This document shows positions 34,991 through 46,668 of a stretch of 64,000 nucleotides of DNA, piece by piece. The first letter of the stretch is position 1, and each line of letters opens with the position of its first letter. The position numbers and the translations under genes are program-made. Source of the DNA: Ctenosaura bakeri (Eukaryota; Chordata; Lepidosauria; Squamata; Iguanidae); contig CAOLHI010001241.1 in NCBI GenBank assembly GCA_948474755.1, positions 62,001 through 126,000 on the forward strand, read 5' to 3'. Below the pieces are notes generated by a model. That model ran no database searches. It had not been told where the DNA came from and saw only the letters and a list, made by a program, of their open reading frames with translations.

Positions 34991-37290
34991 TCTGAATCCT
35001 GGTTGTATAAGCTGAAGGAAGCTGAATCTTGTTTTTCCCTAAAGTGATCACCACTAACTTGTGAATAGAACTTCTGCCTTACTGTTTTTAAGGTCTAACA
35101 CCTTTTCTTTTAATGTTATTCCCCCTACTAGATATAAGATCTAGGATTTATATTTTATTCATAATATTTTAATACTATAATATTAGAGGATCTCCTAGGT
35201 GTGATTCCCCCCCAAAAAAATCCATCTTTGTATCATTATCAAGAAAGCAATAGGGTCTCCATTCATATTTTGAGGTCTTTTCAACTTCTTGGTCTTTTTT
35301 TTTTTTATCAACATAGTTTCTTACAAGAGAAAGTGAAACTTCAGAAATCCTGCTTATCACAGTCTCACAGGAAAGAATGCAACTTTTCCATGTTCAAGAG
35401 AATTACTTCCTACTCCCTCTTGGGCTAAAAAAGACAGAGCAGATACACTAGAAATTCTTAAAAGTGAGAAGCTGGCTTTCAGGCACCCTACTAACAATGG
35501 TTGAAACATCTTGGTTCCCAAAGAGGAATAATTAATAATCTTCAATGAGGGAAAAAGTAGATGATTCCACTATCATGCCTGCTGTTAAGGTGATTTAGCA
35601 GCTGTGCCTGTTACTATTGTCATTTCCTCATTTTTGTGTTAACCTTAAGGTTATGTTAACTTGTAAAGAAGTATTTACATTTTTTGTTAAATCTTGACTT
35701 GACAAAAGAGAGTTTTAAAAAAGAAGAATGCAAAATTGACAAGGGTTCTTTCCAATAATAAATATTTAAAGACAAAAACTGCTCTCTCATGCTTGTATAA
35801 TTGCATTGCTTTTTTTTTTTTTCATTTTTGAGGTGGAAGCAGAAGACCTGCAATTAGATAAACCTGAAAGGGATGGTTATAATTCTCAAAGTTGGGTTTG
35901 ATTAATAAAATGTGTGATAGCCTGCTGATTCTAAAATAAAAAGCTAAATAAATGCACATTGCCATGTTCAGCAGTAAAGTAATAAGCACATTGCAGTAAA
36001 TGTGATAAGCATAAAATGAAGAAGGGAATAATGTCAGATTCACTCAGGAAACAGCTAGTAGTTAACTCTGCAAAGCAAATGGCATTTCCAACAAATGTAT
36101 CCACAGTTTAAATCTGCTAAGATGGGACAGTCGAGATTCTAACAAATTATTCATGTCATAGTTAAATTATGTGCTATCTAGTGCTACAGTGACATATTTA
36201 TTTAATCAAACCATGATCATTATTTGACAATTACTTTTACGAAGTCCCATCAACCCAGCTTGATAATATTTTTCAATTGTATTAGCTAAGCTGTGCAAGC
36301 AAATGATAATCCTGTACAGTCCAGGAAACTAAAGAATCTATAAAAAGTTTGCCATTGCAGAATACAGTGCAGCTGAAATACAAGAGGTAATTAAAGTTTA
36401 ACTAATCTCGAACTTGAGGAGGAATTCCAATTGCAGGAACACACTGATGAAATATAAGAACTCCTAGAAGAACAGAGATTCATAATACAAATACTGTGCA
36501 ATTTTTAGCAAATTTAATGTGCACTCCAATGGAGGGTTACAACATATGGTTTGCTATATTAGCTATCACAGTCTCTGTGGCCTTATTATCTTCCCTCATT
36601 TCTATTTATATGTTGGAAAGCTGGTTACATGGGTACGGGGCGAGTAATAGAAAAATATCTTTCTTTAATAGCTGGTTTCTTTCTGTTCAAGGCCTTTGCA
36701 TTCTTCTCAGTCAAGATATATTAACTGAGTGGTTGTGTTTATGGTTGCCATACATGTCTGCTATTTCAGAAGTATAGGTGTAGCGAGTAAACAGTTTCTG
36801 CTACAGTGACACTAGATTACCAGTCAGTGGTAGGAAACTTCTTTACTCTGTCTAAGGTTGCTCTGCCAACACTCCCAGTATGTCATCCTTTGGATCCACC
36901 AACCCAAACCTGTTCCTCCTTTCTCCAACTCAGCTTTGCCTTTGGAAGATGCTAGAATCAGCTGTGAAAAGCCAAAGCCCAGTGGGGGCTGGAGGTATTA
37001 GGGGAACTTTAGTCCCAAATAAGTAACTTTTGTGAATTCTCTGAAGAATTCTTGTGTTGATAGGAGAAAGGGAGCCCCAATTTACTCATGTTCCATCTCA
37101 CCTGTGAAGAGTTCCAATAAACTCAGTGGGATTGACTTTATGCTACTTCTGGTTTTGTCACCTTCTCCGAGAAATTCATTCTCCTTCTCTTTCTCTCTCA
37201 AATGAAGTAGATGGTATGTGTACAAATGGAATACTGGAGTTTCACTGTACTAGGTAAACAGTTGGTTTACTTAAATTCTGGAAGCCAAGT
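34991..37290. other. Non-coding DNA; conserved-element candidate 35,860-36,480
   Basis: No repeats were recognised. 35,860-36,480 is AT-rich single-copy-like DNA with many homeodomain-like ATTA/TAAT words. A 93-codon hydrophobic frame at 36,496-36,777 has no known domain and no codon support. Confidence 0.35.
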
Positions 37291-39955
37291 TGAGACCATC
37301 TGGGTAAAAATTAAGAGGAAAAGAAACAATAGTGATGTCATTGTGGGAGTCTACCACATATCGCAAGCCAAAGTGAGGATTTAGATGATACCTTCCTGAA
37401 ACAGATGGCCAAACATTCAAAAAGGAGAGATGTACTAGTAATGGGAGATTTCAACTATCCTGCTATTTTTTGAAAGTCAAACTCTGCCAACTATATAAGG
37501 TCCACCAAATTCCTCACTTGCCTTGCAGACAATTTCATTCTCCAGAAGGTAGAAAAAGCAACAAGATCAGCTATTTTAGATTTGATCCTAACAGTGGTGA
37601 CCTGGTCAATGGAATGGAAGTGGCACGATCTTTAAGTGGAGAGGAATCACATTCTCCTGGAGTTTTTTATATAGTAGAAAAGGGAAACCAAGCATAGTCA
37701 GACACACATTCTAGACCAGAACTTTCCAAACCTTTCATGCTGGTGACATACTTTTTAGACATGCATTATTTCATGACACAGTAATTCAGTAAGAAATTCA
37801 GTAAGTGGAGGCAGCCCCTCCACCTGGACCTGGCCCGCCACTGCCACCACCCTCGCCAGGGTCTTCTTCAGCCCAAGGCAGTGGCAGAGGCAGCCCCTTC
37901 ACCCGGGCCTGGCCTGCAGCAGCAGCAAAAAATGCAGCTTCTCATTATATTTGTGCAGCACACCTACACACTGCAGATGACACACTAGCGTGGCACAGCA
38001 CATAGCCTGGAAAGCTCTGTTCTGTACTTTAAAGAAAGCTGATTTCAGATAAATACAAGGTGTGATCCCCTTGGTCAGGAATACAGAAAGCAAAGAGAGT
38101 TCATGTTGGATGGGAGTTCCTTAAAAGTGAGATATGGAAGATATGATTTCAAATGATTCCAATGAGGAGGAAAAATGGTATGTGTCTAAAGAAACCAGGA
38201 TGGATGTTTAAAGAACTTTCAGTTGAGCTAACATTTGAAGGGGAAATGTAGATACATAGAAGAAATGGGAAAAGGGGAAAATCACTAAAGAGGAATTCAA
38301 ATGAATAGCCAGCACGTGTAGGGAGAAAGTCAGAAAACTAAAGTGCAGAACAAGCTCAGGCTTCCTAGAGAGGTTAAATAGGGCTTTTGTTGTTGCTGCT
38401 GCTGTTGTTGTTTTGTTATGACCATAGCGAAAGGAAGAGCAAGGAAATGGCAGAGCCATTACATGGGAAAGATGGTGAAATGGTAACAGGGGACAAAGAA
38501 AAGGCAGAACTATCAGTGGTCTTCTCCCAAAAGGAAAACAGTGCTCAGCCTGGGGAAAATGGAGCAGATGATGCAATAGGGAAATGTAGAACAGTGTAGG
38601 TCAAGAGATAGTATAGAAATACCTGACTACTCTAAATGAATTCAGATCTCTAGGGCCAGATGAACTATATCCAAGTGTATTTAAAAAACTGGACAAAGTA
38701 ATCTCAGAACCACAGGCAATAATCTTTGAGAATTCCTGGAGAATAGGAGAATTCCCATAAGACTGGAGCAAATGCTGTCTCCATTTTCAAAAAGAGGAAA
38801 AAGATGACCCAAACAATTACCACCCAGTCAGTCTGATATCCATATGAGGAAAGACTCTAGAGCAGACAGTCCATAAGCACTTAGAAAGGAATGCAGTGAT
38901 TACTTAAAAGTCAGCATGGGTTTCTCAAGAACAAGTCATGCCAGACTAACCTTATCTCTTTTTTGATAGAGTTACAAGCTTGGTAGATGAACGAAATGCT
39001 GTGGATTTAGCATATCTTGATTTCAGTAAGGACTTTCACAAGGTCCCCAATGTTATTCTTGCAAACAAGCTAGTAAAATATGGACTAGACAATGCTAGTG
39101 TCAGATGGATTTGTAATTGGTTGACTGACCAAACTCAAAAAGTGCTCACCAATGGCTTCTCTTCATCTTGGAGGAAAGTGACTTGTGTGTGCCACAAGGT
39201 TCTGTCCTGGGCCCAGTGCTATTTAACATAATTGACAATGACTTGAATGATGGAGTAGAGGGTATTGTTACCAAATTTTCAGATGACACTAAATAGGACA
39301 GTTGACTAATATCTCTGTGGGCAGAATTCAAAATGACCTTAACAGATTAAAGAGCTGGGTCAAAACTAGCAAAATGAATTTCAACAGGGAGAAATGTAAG
39401 GTACTACACTTAGGCAGAAAACAAATGAAATGCACAGATAGGATGGGTGATACCTGGCTTGACTACAGTACATGTGAAAGGGATCTTGGAGTTTCAATAG
39501 ACTACAAATGGAATATGAGTCAACATTGTGATGTGGCAGCTAGAAAAGCCAATTAAATTCTAGAAGTATATGGTCTAAGTGAAGGGAAGTAATAGTAACA
39601 CTGTATTCTGCATTGGTCAGACTTTACCCAGAATACTATGTTCAGTTCTGGGGACCACAATTCAAGAAAGAGATAGACAAGCTATAATGTGTCCAAAAAC
39701 GGAGAAAGCTTGTTTTGTGTTGTGTTGCTCCACAGAACAATGGTTTCAGGCTACAAGAGATTGTACCATTCCTGATGATAAAAGTTGTTCAGCATTGGAA
39801 TATGCTGCCTCAGAGTGTGATGTAGTCTACTTTGAAAGTTTTTAAACACAGGCTGGATAGTCATCGGTCGGGAGTGATTTGATTGTGTATTCTACCACGG
39901 TAGAGTGTTAGACTAGATGACCCTTGTGGTCTCTTCCAACTCTAAGATTCTGTTG
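37291..39955 (+). mobile_element. CR1 LINE, long decayed copy (endonuclease end to RT end)
   Basis: Blocks in order: the endonuclease C-terminus near 37,330-37,460 (VGVYHI.., VMGDFNYP); a pre-RT GPDELYP-like motif near 38,652; WRIGEFP and NNYHPVSL near 38,740-38,840; RT motifs AVDLAYLDFSKDFHKVPN near 39,000 (catalytic Asp region); a [16 protein letters not shown] stretch in DNA near 39,190; and FSDDTK near 39,283 replacing the family's FADDT/YADDT. After it come LHLGRK and [19 protein letters not shown]. The 3' end near 39,905-39,955 reads AGACTAGATGACCCTTGTGG and TCTTCCAACTCTAAGATTCT. Many stops and frameshifts: inactive. Interrupted by a MITE at 37,717-38,019. Confidence 0.9.
37717..38019 (+). 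mobile_element. 303-bp hAT-type MITE inside CR1
   Basis: Ends CAGAACTTTCCAAACC and GGAAAGCTCTG form imperfect terminal inverted repeats. The flanking 8-mers TTCTAGAC and TTCTGTAC agree at 6 of 8, the length expected for hAT transposition. CR1 sequence resumes cleanly on each side. The interior holds a GC-rich GGCCTGGCCTGCAGCAGC-type segment and an edge GACATACTTTTTAGACATGC related to 51,975-52,352. No coding capacity. Confidence 0.7.
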
Positions 39956-40109
39956 TTATTGAGATAGTTTGGGATGCAGGAACAGTGAAGCTGATGCTGA
40001 CAGTAGAGTTTAATCATGTTCATGATGGGCCCTGGAGCTAGGAAACTGCTGCACTATACTGCCCCAACACTATGGGAGATAGGGAAATAGACTAATATGA
40101 TTTTCTAAA

Positions 40110-40175
40110 TAGTAATTCATGCACTTGATGAAGAGGTTTATTGCCCATGAAAACTTACGATACCGTACATGTATT
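40110..40175 (+). mobile_element. Possible Penelope-like end with hammerhead-type words
   Basis: GCACTTGATGAAGAGGTTTA.. followed by GCCCATGAAAACTTACG has TTGATGA (40,125-40,131) and GAAA (40,149-40,152) at hammerhead-like spacing, but stem II pairs poorly. Related to 7,081-7,116 by layout only. Confidence 0.3.
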
Positions 40176-40450
40176 AGGTCTAAATCCAGTTGTTAGTACA
40201 TGCTGGAATTCTGGCTTAACATAAATGTTTACTTGCCAAGTTCCCATTCATTCATTTGGTCTATACCAGTTGAGACTAAGAACTGGATTTTGGGCTTAAA
40301 CTAAGTCACCACAGGATTTTATTTTATTTTTTGCTGCAAGAGAGTAATACACCATCCCTTTGAAAATCCTATACATATCTCCCTAGAAAAAATGCATTAT
40401 ACTGAAGAAGGTTTCAGATGAAGTATTCATAGAAGTGCAGCATGAATTTG

Positions 40451-40489
40451 CCTTCCTTCCCTCCCTCCCTCCTTCCTTCCTTCCTTCCT
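40451..40489. repeat. (CCTT)n/(CCCT)n microsatellite
   Basis: About nine tetranucleotide units. Confidence 0.9.
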
Positions 40490-43400
40490 ATATAAGATTA
40501 TATAACCCTTAACTTCACAGCCCCCCACCCAACTGCAGATACCTGAAAGCATCCAAAATCCAATGAACATAGTCCAAGAGCAATGTTCTTCCTCATTCTT
40601 GCTGCAGTTTACTACTGACAGCAATTGCAATAATTCTGTAGCCTGGACCAACTATTCACAAATGACCATTCCATATGCTGGAGGACAAAGTAGAAGGATG
40701 GAAGTAACCAAGATAAAAATAGAGTTTGTTCAAGAATGATATACAGCCAAAATATGAGAATTTTTTCTAAAAATTAAACTGTTAAGGACAATTATCATCA
40801 TCCGAAGGTCCACAGATGTTAGACTGTGCCTTCCAACAGAGGAGTTTTCTCAATTTTATTGAAGAATTCTATAGTAATCCTTTTTATAAGATAAAACACT
40901 TAAGGAGATCTTTAGAATTCAAGCAGAAATACAGCTCCATAGAAAAACATATAACAATTCCTGGGTCAGTCTCCAGGCAGCTCCAGTCAAAATGAACAGG
41001 TAGCAAATGATGTTCAGACCTCCTCCTGAATAGCTGCTGCAAGCGAGGAAAAAAAATGCTGAGCTAAATGGGTCAGTGGTCTGACTTTGTTTAAGGTATT
41101 TTTCTGTATTACTCCAAGAGTTTTGTATCCTCAAGGCATGCATTACATGAACTACAATGCATCCTTCCATAGCATATAACAGTCTGTGAAAGGGAAGAAT
41201 GCTTGCTTTAAAAAAAAAATCAGAGATCTCCACGGAGCATATCAAAAGAAACCTACAAAACTTTGGAGTAGTCCTATTTCTCTGAGTGTTTTGACCTTGA
41301 TTAAAATGTTGGGAGTTTTATCTTCTGCTTCAGTTGTTACATTCCCAGATGGTATAAAAGCATCCAGAGTTGTCAATGCAGCCTGTTGTCTTACAATGAA
41401 AGCTGCTCAGTTTTCCAGGTGAGAAGCTTTAGTTTTGATAGTGCATACATGCTGTCTTGACACCAGGACGGCCATTCCTTGCTTGGTTGTTAAATTATGG
41501 CACAAACACTTCTCATTGATTGCAATTTTAAAGCCACTTCAAGGCCCAGTTTCGGCCCCATGGTTTCGCTGTGTCTGTACAATTGAAGAGAATAGCTTCA
41601 GTGATGGGTACTATTATGGCCATTGTATTCCTGTGAGGTGGAACGTAAGTCACTGCTGAAGCTATTCCACTTGTCTAAAATGTCTGCATTTCTTGCCATT
41701 GCTAAGGGAATTATGTAGCCTCCTATGATGTAAAAGTGCAGCTCACTAGATGCCACACAGACTATGAAAACGTATTTGCCCTCAGAGGACGGCTCTTAGC
41801 TTTGTATATTTTAACCACATCTCTAGTTACATTCCAAAGACAGATTGTGTGTAAAGAATTATTCTTTTTGAGATTCCCTGAAGCTTGATCATTAAAGAAT
41901 CATCTTCAAAATGTACCAGTTCGAGAGCCAAGTAAGCTTTGCCACTGATGCTCTTTCATGTGATTATTTCTTTATGTACTTGCATTCTACCCGGTAGACT
42001 GATTAGTCACATGATGCTAGCATTTTGTATTATTGCTGCAAAACTTACAATGTGAAAAGTGTATTGTGTTCCATATTAAAATTGTTTGTATACAGTATCT
42101 CTATGAATGAAAGAAGACTGATCAAAATAAGTACTGAGCCTCTGTAAAACCTGCCTATTTTTTCTGATCTCTACAGGCTTTACCAACTCTTGTTCAAAAG
42201 TACTTGTTTGTTTGCTTAAGACTCCATTCTTCAGTGGTTATCCTTCTATTTCTATGCCATGCCTTCCACAACTCTGAATCTTCTAACATTAGGACACATG
42301 GGCCTAATTATAATAAACCTTGGCTACTTCGTAGGGCAAAATTAACACCTGGTCATTGAACCAATATGCAGAAAGTAGGGTGGCTTTTAAGAACACACAA
42401 GCTAGATGAATCCATGATATGAAATGGCTAGGCAGACTATGGCTAGGGCCTCAAATCCTGATCAGTGTCGTGAATAAGGATGTATTAAGAAATCATGAAA
42501 AAGAATAATCACTGAAATATGTCAGAATGCGCTACTAGTGCTTACCTTCACACAGCAGGGATTCACTAGCAAAGGTTCATAGTTTCCAGATATGCTGGCA
42601 TTTCTTAAAATCAAGCCCTTCCTCCGGAAATGGCCATATAAGTGGATGAAGTGATGCTCCTAGCTTTCTGCACTCTGCCTCATTCTCAAATTGATCTACT
42701 TATCTCCTCATCTCTCATGCATGCGCACACAGACAGACACACAGACACACCATCTGTTTTATGAATGAATGGGAGAAGATCCTCATATATAGGGCTGAGT
42801 AAGTGCATTCAGTTGCTATACCAGAAACTCTCTAAATCAAGCAATGATAACAAAGCCCTTTTAGCAGGCTTTATTTTCCTTGCCTCTTGCGTCTCTCAGG
42901 GTATGTGGTTTTTATGGGAGGAGGGAGTTGGAAGAGTTCAAGTTCCACTCACATACCATCTAGCAGTGTCTAACACCACTAGCTCTGATAGTTATGAGGA
43001 AATTAAAAGTTATCTGCTTTGCAAGTTCCTGCGAGGAATGGAAAGGCCAGAATCTCTCTGGTTTATTTACTTCTAGTCAAAAAGCATATTGTACTCTTGT
43101 TTAGGCAGTTCTCTTGCTGTGATATGTCAACCATGAGCTGGTGTAGACTTGCATTACCAATTTTGCTTAAGTCAAAATAGACTATTTTAATACTCTGTTG
43201 TTCACAGAAGAGATTATTAAATATGGTGCTTTTTTACTTTTTTCCCCTCTTTCCAACCACTATTGCTGTGTCAACTAGAATTGAGGGTAATAGTTCCAAC
43301 TGCTTCCCTTCTGGCTGGCTAACATCTTAAACAATCAACCGATTAGATATGAAAAGAACGTGCCAACTTTCCCAACTAGTCTTCTGAACAGGTGTGTGTA

Positions 43401-43708
43401 TGCCACACATTCTAAGATGGTTATGAATGATATTGTCTAGATGATGAGTCTTTATTCAACAGCCATTCCAAAATAGCCCTTCTGTGATTTCCTTGTTCAT
43501 CCTACACAACTGCACTCAAACACCAACAGGAAACTATTGGCATGCCTTCTTGATGCATATATTCCCAGTAACCATCCAGGAGTTTAAACTGATGAGTATT
43601 GCCCTTCTTTTGTCTTAGTTGCAAACCTGCCCAGTCTTGTTGAGCATCGAAACATTTTCAGAATGCTAGTTCCACACTATCTGCAACACCTTTTAAACAG
43701 TTTGTAGA

Positions 43709-43943
43709 GGCTGAAGGCCTAAATACCCTGAAGGCACCAGATCCTGTCTGATACTTGAATGTAAGCAGGATCAGCCTGCTAAGTACTTGAATGGGAGACC
43801 ACCAACAAATACCAGGTGCTGTAGACTATATTTCAGAGGAGGGAACTACCAACACCACCTCTGAGAATTCCTTGCCTAAGAAAGCTATGAAATTCATGGA
43901 GTTGCCATAAGTCAACAGGTGACTTAAAGGCCCATATACATAC
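43709..43943 (+). mobile_element. 5S-rRNA-derived SINE with RTE-like tail
   Basis: The first ~120 bp align with vertebrate 5S rRNA: AAATACCCTGAAGGCACCAG, an A-box-like GTAAGCAGGATC (43,761-43,772), and a near-perfect C box TACTTGAATGGGAGACC (43,784-43,800), the internal Pol III promoter. A non-5S body follows (ACCACCTCTGAGAATTCC), then the tail GTTGCCATAAGTCAACAGGT and GACTTAAAGGC. That tail is shared with the tRNA-headed CORE SINEs here. This fits the 5S-Sauria-RTE SINE class. It is not a 5S gene: the body is diverged and continues into SINE sequence. Confidence 0.85.
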
Positions 43944-46589
43944 AGGTTGCAGTGTTGCTTGGTAAAGAGTACAGAAACTTGGTCAAACTGAATACAGAAG
44001 AAAAGGGAAGCCTGGAAGGAATTCTGGTTATATCCATTTCCCATAAAACAACAGGCACTTTCCTCCCTCCTCTCTTTTCCTCATAGTACTTTCTTTCCTG
44101 GCCATCACTCAGGCCATGAAAGTAGAGGAAAATAATGTGATTGCTCATTTGGTTCTAGTGTCACACATGGTTCTTAATGGTGATGAGCTGTGTTAAAAGT
44201 TGCGTGGGTGAAAGTGGGAAATCAAAAGATGGTGTTGATGATGCAGTTCTTCAATCTACCACTTGCATAAATATAGAATGCCACCAAGTACTGTTGATTT
44301 CTGCATTAAATTGTAATGTTAGGAATCCAGAGAAATCTTTCTTTCTTTCATTCAATCATCTTTAGGAAAAACATGTCATCATCTCTTATAAGGAAGTTTG
44401 ACTAAAATGGTATATGTAAATTTCAAAGTAGTTTAGATACATATAAATGGCAGCTTTTAGTATATAGATTTTTAATTCATTTTTATTATTTTTTTAATTT
44501 TTATTTTTATTTTGCCTATAACATTTTTACAGTTGGTTCCTTTGGAAATGGCCAGTTCCTGAATATTAATTTTTTCCATAGAATGTGCATACCTCAGTAG
44601 GCTGACCCTGGGATATGTAGGCCAATGTTGAATTAATTTGATCCAACTGTCCTTTTTTCTTAGACCCTAGGAGGAATGTCCAATTGCACATTCTTGCTAT
44701 TCTGCAACAGTAGACTAATGATAATTTTAAGCTGGATTCTCACATGAGGAACAGCAACCACAACAAATCCGATGAGCTATATGGAAAATAGCTCACTTTA
44801 AGCACTACATTTCATATTATAGGGATTGTCAAAACAGCAAGTGAACAAAGTAATTGAGAGATCTTGGACAAGAAGATGTTGTAGGTCATAATGTATATCC
44901 ACAGTGATTTCTGTAGTTTGCAATATGGAAGTAGTCATTCTATCTCTCTGCTTTCCACATTGAATGCCAGATGTTTCTGCAGACAAGAATGGAAATCATG
45001 TAGTCCTTCAAGTGTTTCCAGACTGCAACTCCCAGCAGCCCTAGGCAGTATGATTCCCATCTCTCAAGCAGGTACAGCAGCTATTCACTAGGTTTCATAC
45101 TAAAAGTAGTAGTATATCTGTGTCAAATATGTTATCATCAGTTATAAGCCTTCAGTGCATGGAGAGGTAAAAATGCAGGTGATAGACATAAATATGGTTC
45201 TCATATAACACAATGTTGTTAGTTCCAAACAAACAAACAAACAAAAATATAGTATCTTGAGGAGAATTTCTTTTGGAGGGCAAAAGGGAGGAAGAGAGGA
45301 GCTGACTGATATCCCAACACTACAGGAAGCTACATTTTCTGTTAAGAGTTTTGCAATGTTACTTTTTTGAACTACAAATCACAAAGTTCTACTGGCCATG
45401 CCAACTGTAGGTTTCTGGAGACTTATGCAAAAACCTAACTTTACCAAGCTCCATTCCATTTAGCAGCCACTATTAGAATTAGATTGAAACAGAGCTGAAG
45501 AAGTGTTCTGTGTATATTCTTACTTTGTCTTGTGGTATTTTTATTTAAAAAAAAAGATTAATGAGGATCTCACATTAATTTGACTTCACCTATCACCATC
45601 ATAAAGTTTTTGTTTTGGATCATAGTTTGGATCCAGTTAGAAGAACACACTCCCTTTTCTTGTTTTTGTTTTGTTACTTAGCTTAGTTTTTATTATAGCA
45701 ATGGAAGTATACTGTATACCGATATGTTTAGCTAATAGTTTGGGGAAAAAATGCCATCAAAAATTAAAAGCTGTTTCCAGACACAGAATATCTAGATCAA
45801 GCAAGCTTTAACAGATATTTCTTCTGTATCTTCAGATTACAAGTCCTTGTAAATCTGGGGAAAGTATCCCACATAAACAGTGGGAAACCTTTAAGCTACC
45901 TTTCAAAAGGCTTGTTTGTCATTTTTCATCAATTTATCTGTAAATAATGCCTTAGCAGAACATTTGTGGCTTTGCTGGAAAGCTAAAATCCTCAGATTAA
46001 GTCATGTTAAAAACGATTCACTCAGGTGTCCTCTAATTCACTGTCACTAAAAAAGTTATAATATACATGCAGATGTTTTCTGTAGTGGTTTGGTGTGGTT
46101 AAACTACAATCTGTGTCTAAAAAGCCTGGTCAGTAGGGTTGCCAGTTCTCAGGTCACTGGATGAAGTCTCAAGTCATTGCTGTTCCTCTCTGAGTCTCTA
46201 GGTTAGCAGTGAGCCTTCCAGTGAGCTGGCTGTCAATTTTTTTTTATTTTTTATTTTTATTTTTTTTGGCTTTTTAACTCATTGCCCTGGGTTGCCACAG
46301 TTATTGATTAGCTGGGTTCTACCCATATTCTGTGCTGATTGCCCTCATGCTCTTTTCTACAATCAGATGACGGAGAAGCACTTTTGATGCACCACCTCAC
46401 CCATGCCTGCCCTCCCTTTGTGCCACCACAATGAGCCACGAAAGGTCACCTGCTGTTATCAGGGTTTGTCTCTGAATCTTAGCAAGTGGGATGCTGCTGC
46501 TCTAGCAACCCTACTGGAGAGTAGTGATGTTTTATATTTACAAAACATTCAGTACCAGCTTGTTCATGGTTTTTTAGCTGTAAGTCAAG
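43944..46589. other. Non-coding DNA, nothing recognised
   Basis: Low-complexity T/A tract at 44,470-44,520, a (CAAA)n stretch at 45,228-45,245, and a short AACTCCCAGCAGCCCTAGGC fragment at about 45,025 that resembles a common dispersed repeat. T-rich tract at 46,238-46,267. Confidence 0.4.
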
Positions 46590-46668
46590 CTATCGTTAAT
46601 GGGGCTTACAGGTTCACCCTAAGGTAGCAATAAGTCAGAAACCACGTGAAGGCATACAACAACAATTC
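46590..46668 (+). mobile_element. 3' tail fragment of the CORE-type SINE
   Basis: TTCACCCTAAGGTAGCAATA followed by AGTCAGAAACCACGTGAAGG and CATACAACAACAA is the RTE-like tail; the head is not recognisable upstream. Confidence 0.65.

Larger units (their letters stand above)
39956..43708. other. Non-coding DNA, mostly unique
   Basis: Apart from a possible Penelope-like end at 40,110 and a (CCTT)n tract, no repeat or gene was recognised. Frames of up to 108 codons (40,919-41,245, minus; 42,765-43,076, plus) have no recognisable domain. Confidence 0.4.

Noticed and set aside
40451..40489. A CRISPR-like or satellite array
   Set aside because: Simple tetranucleotide microsatellite with no spacers; the genome is clearly vertebrate.
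43709..43830. A 5S rRNA gene
   Set aside because: Promoter boxes are recognisable but the sequence is diverged and continues directly into a SINE body and tail.
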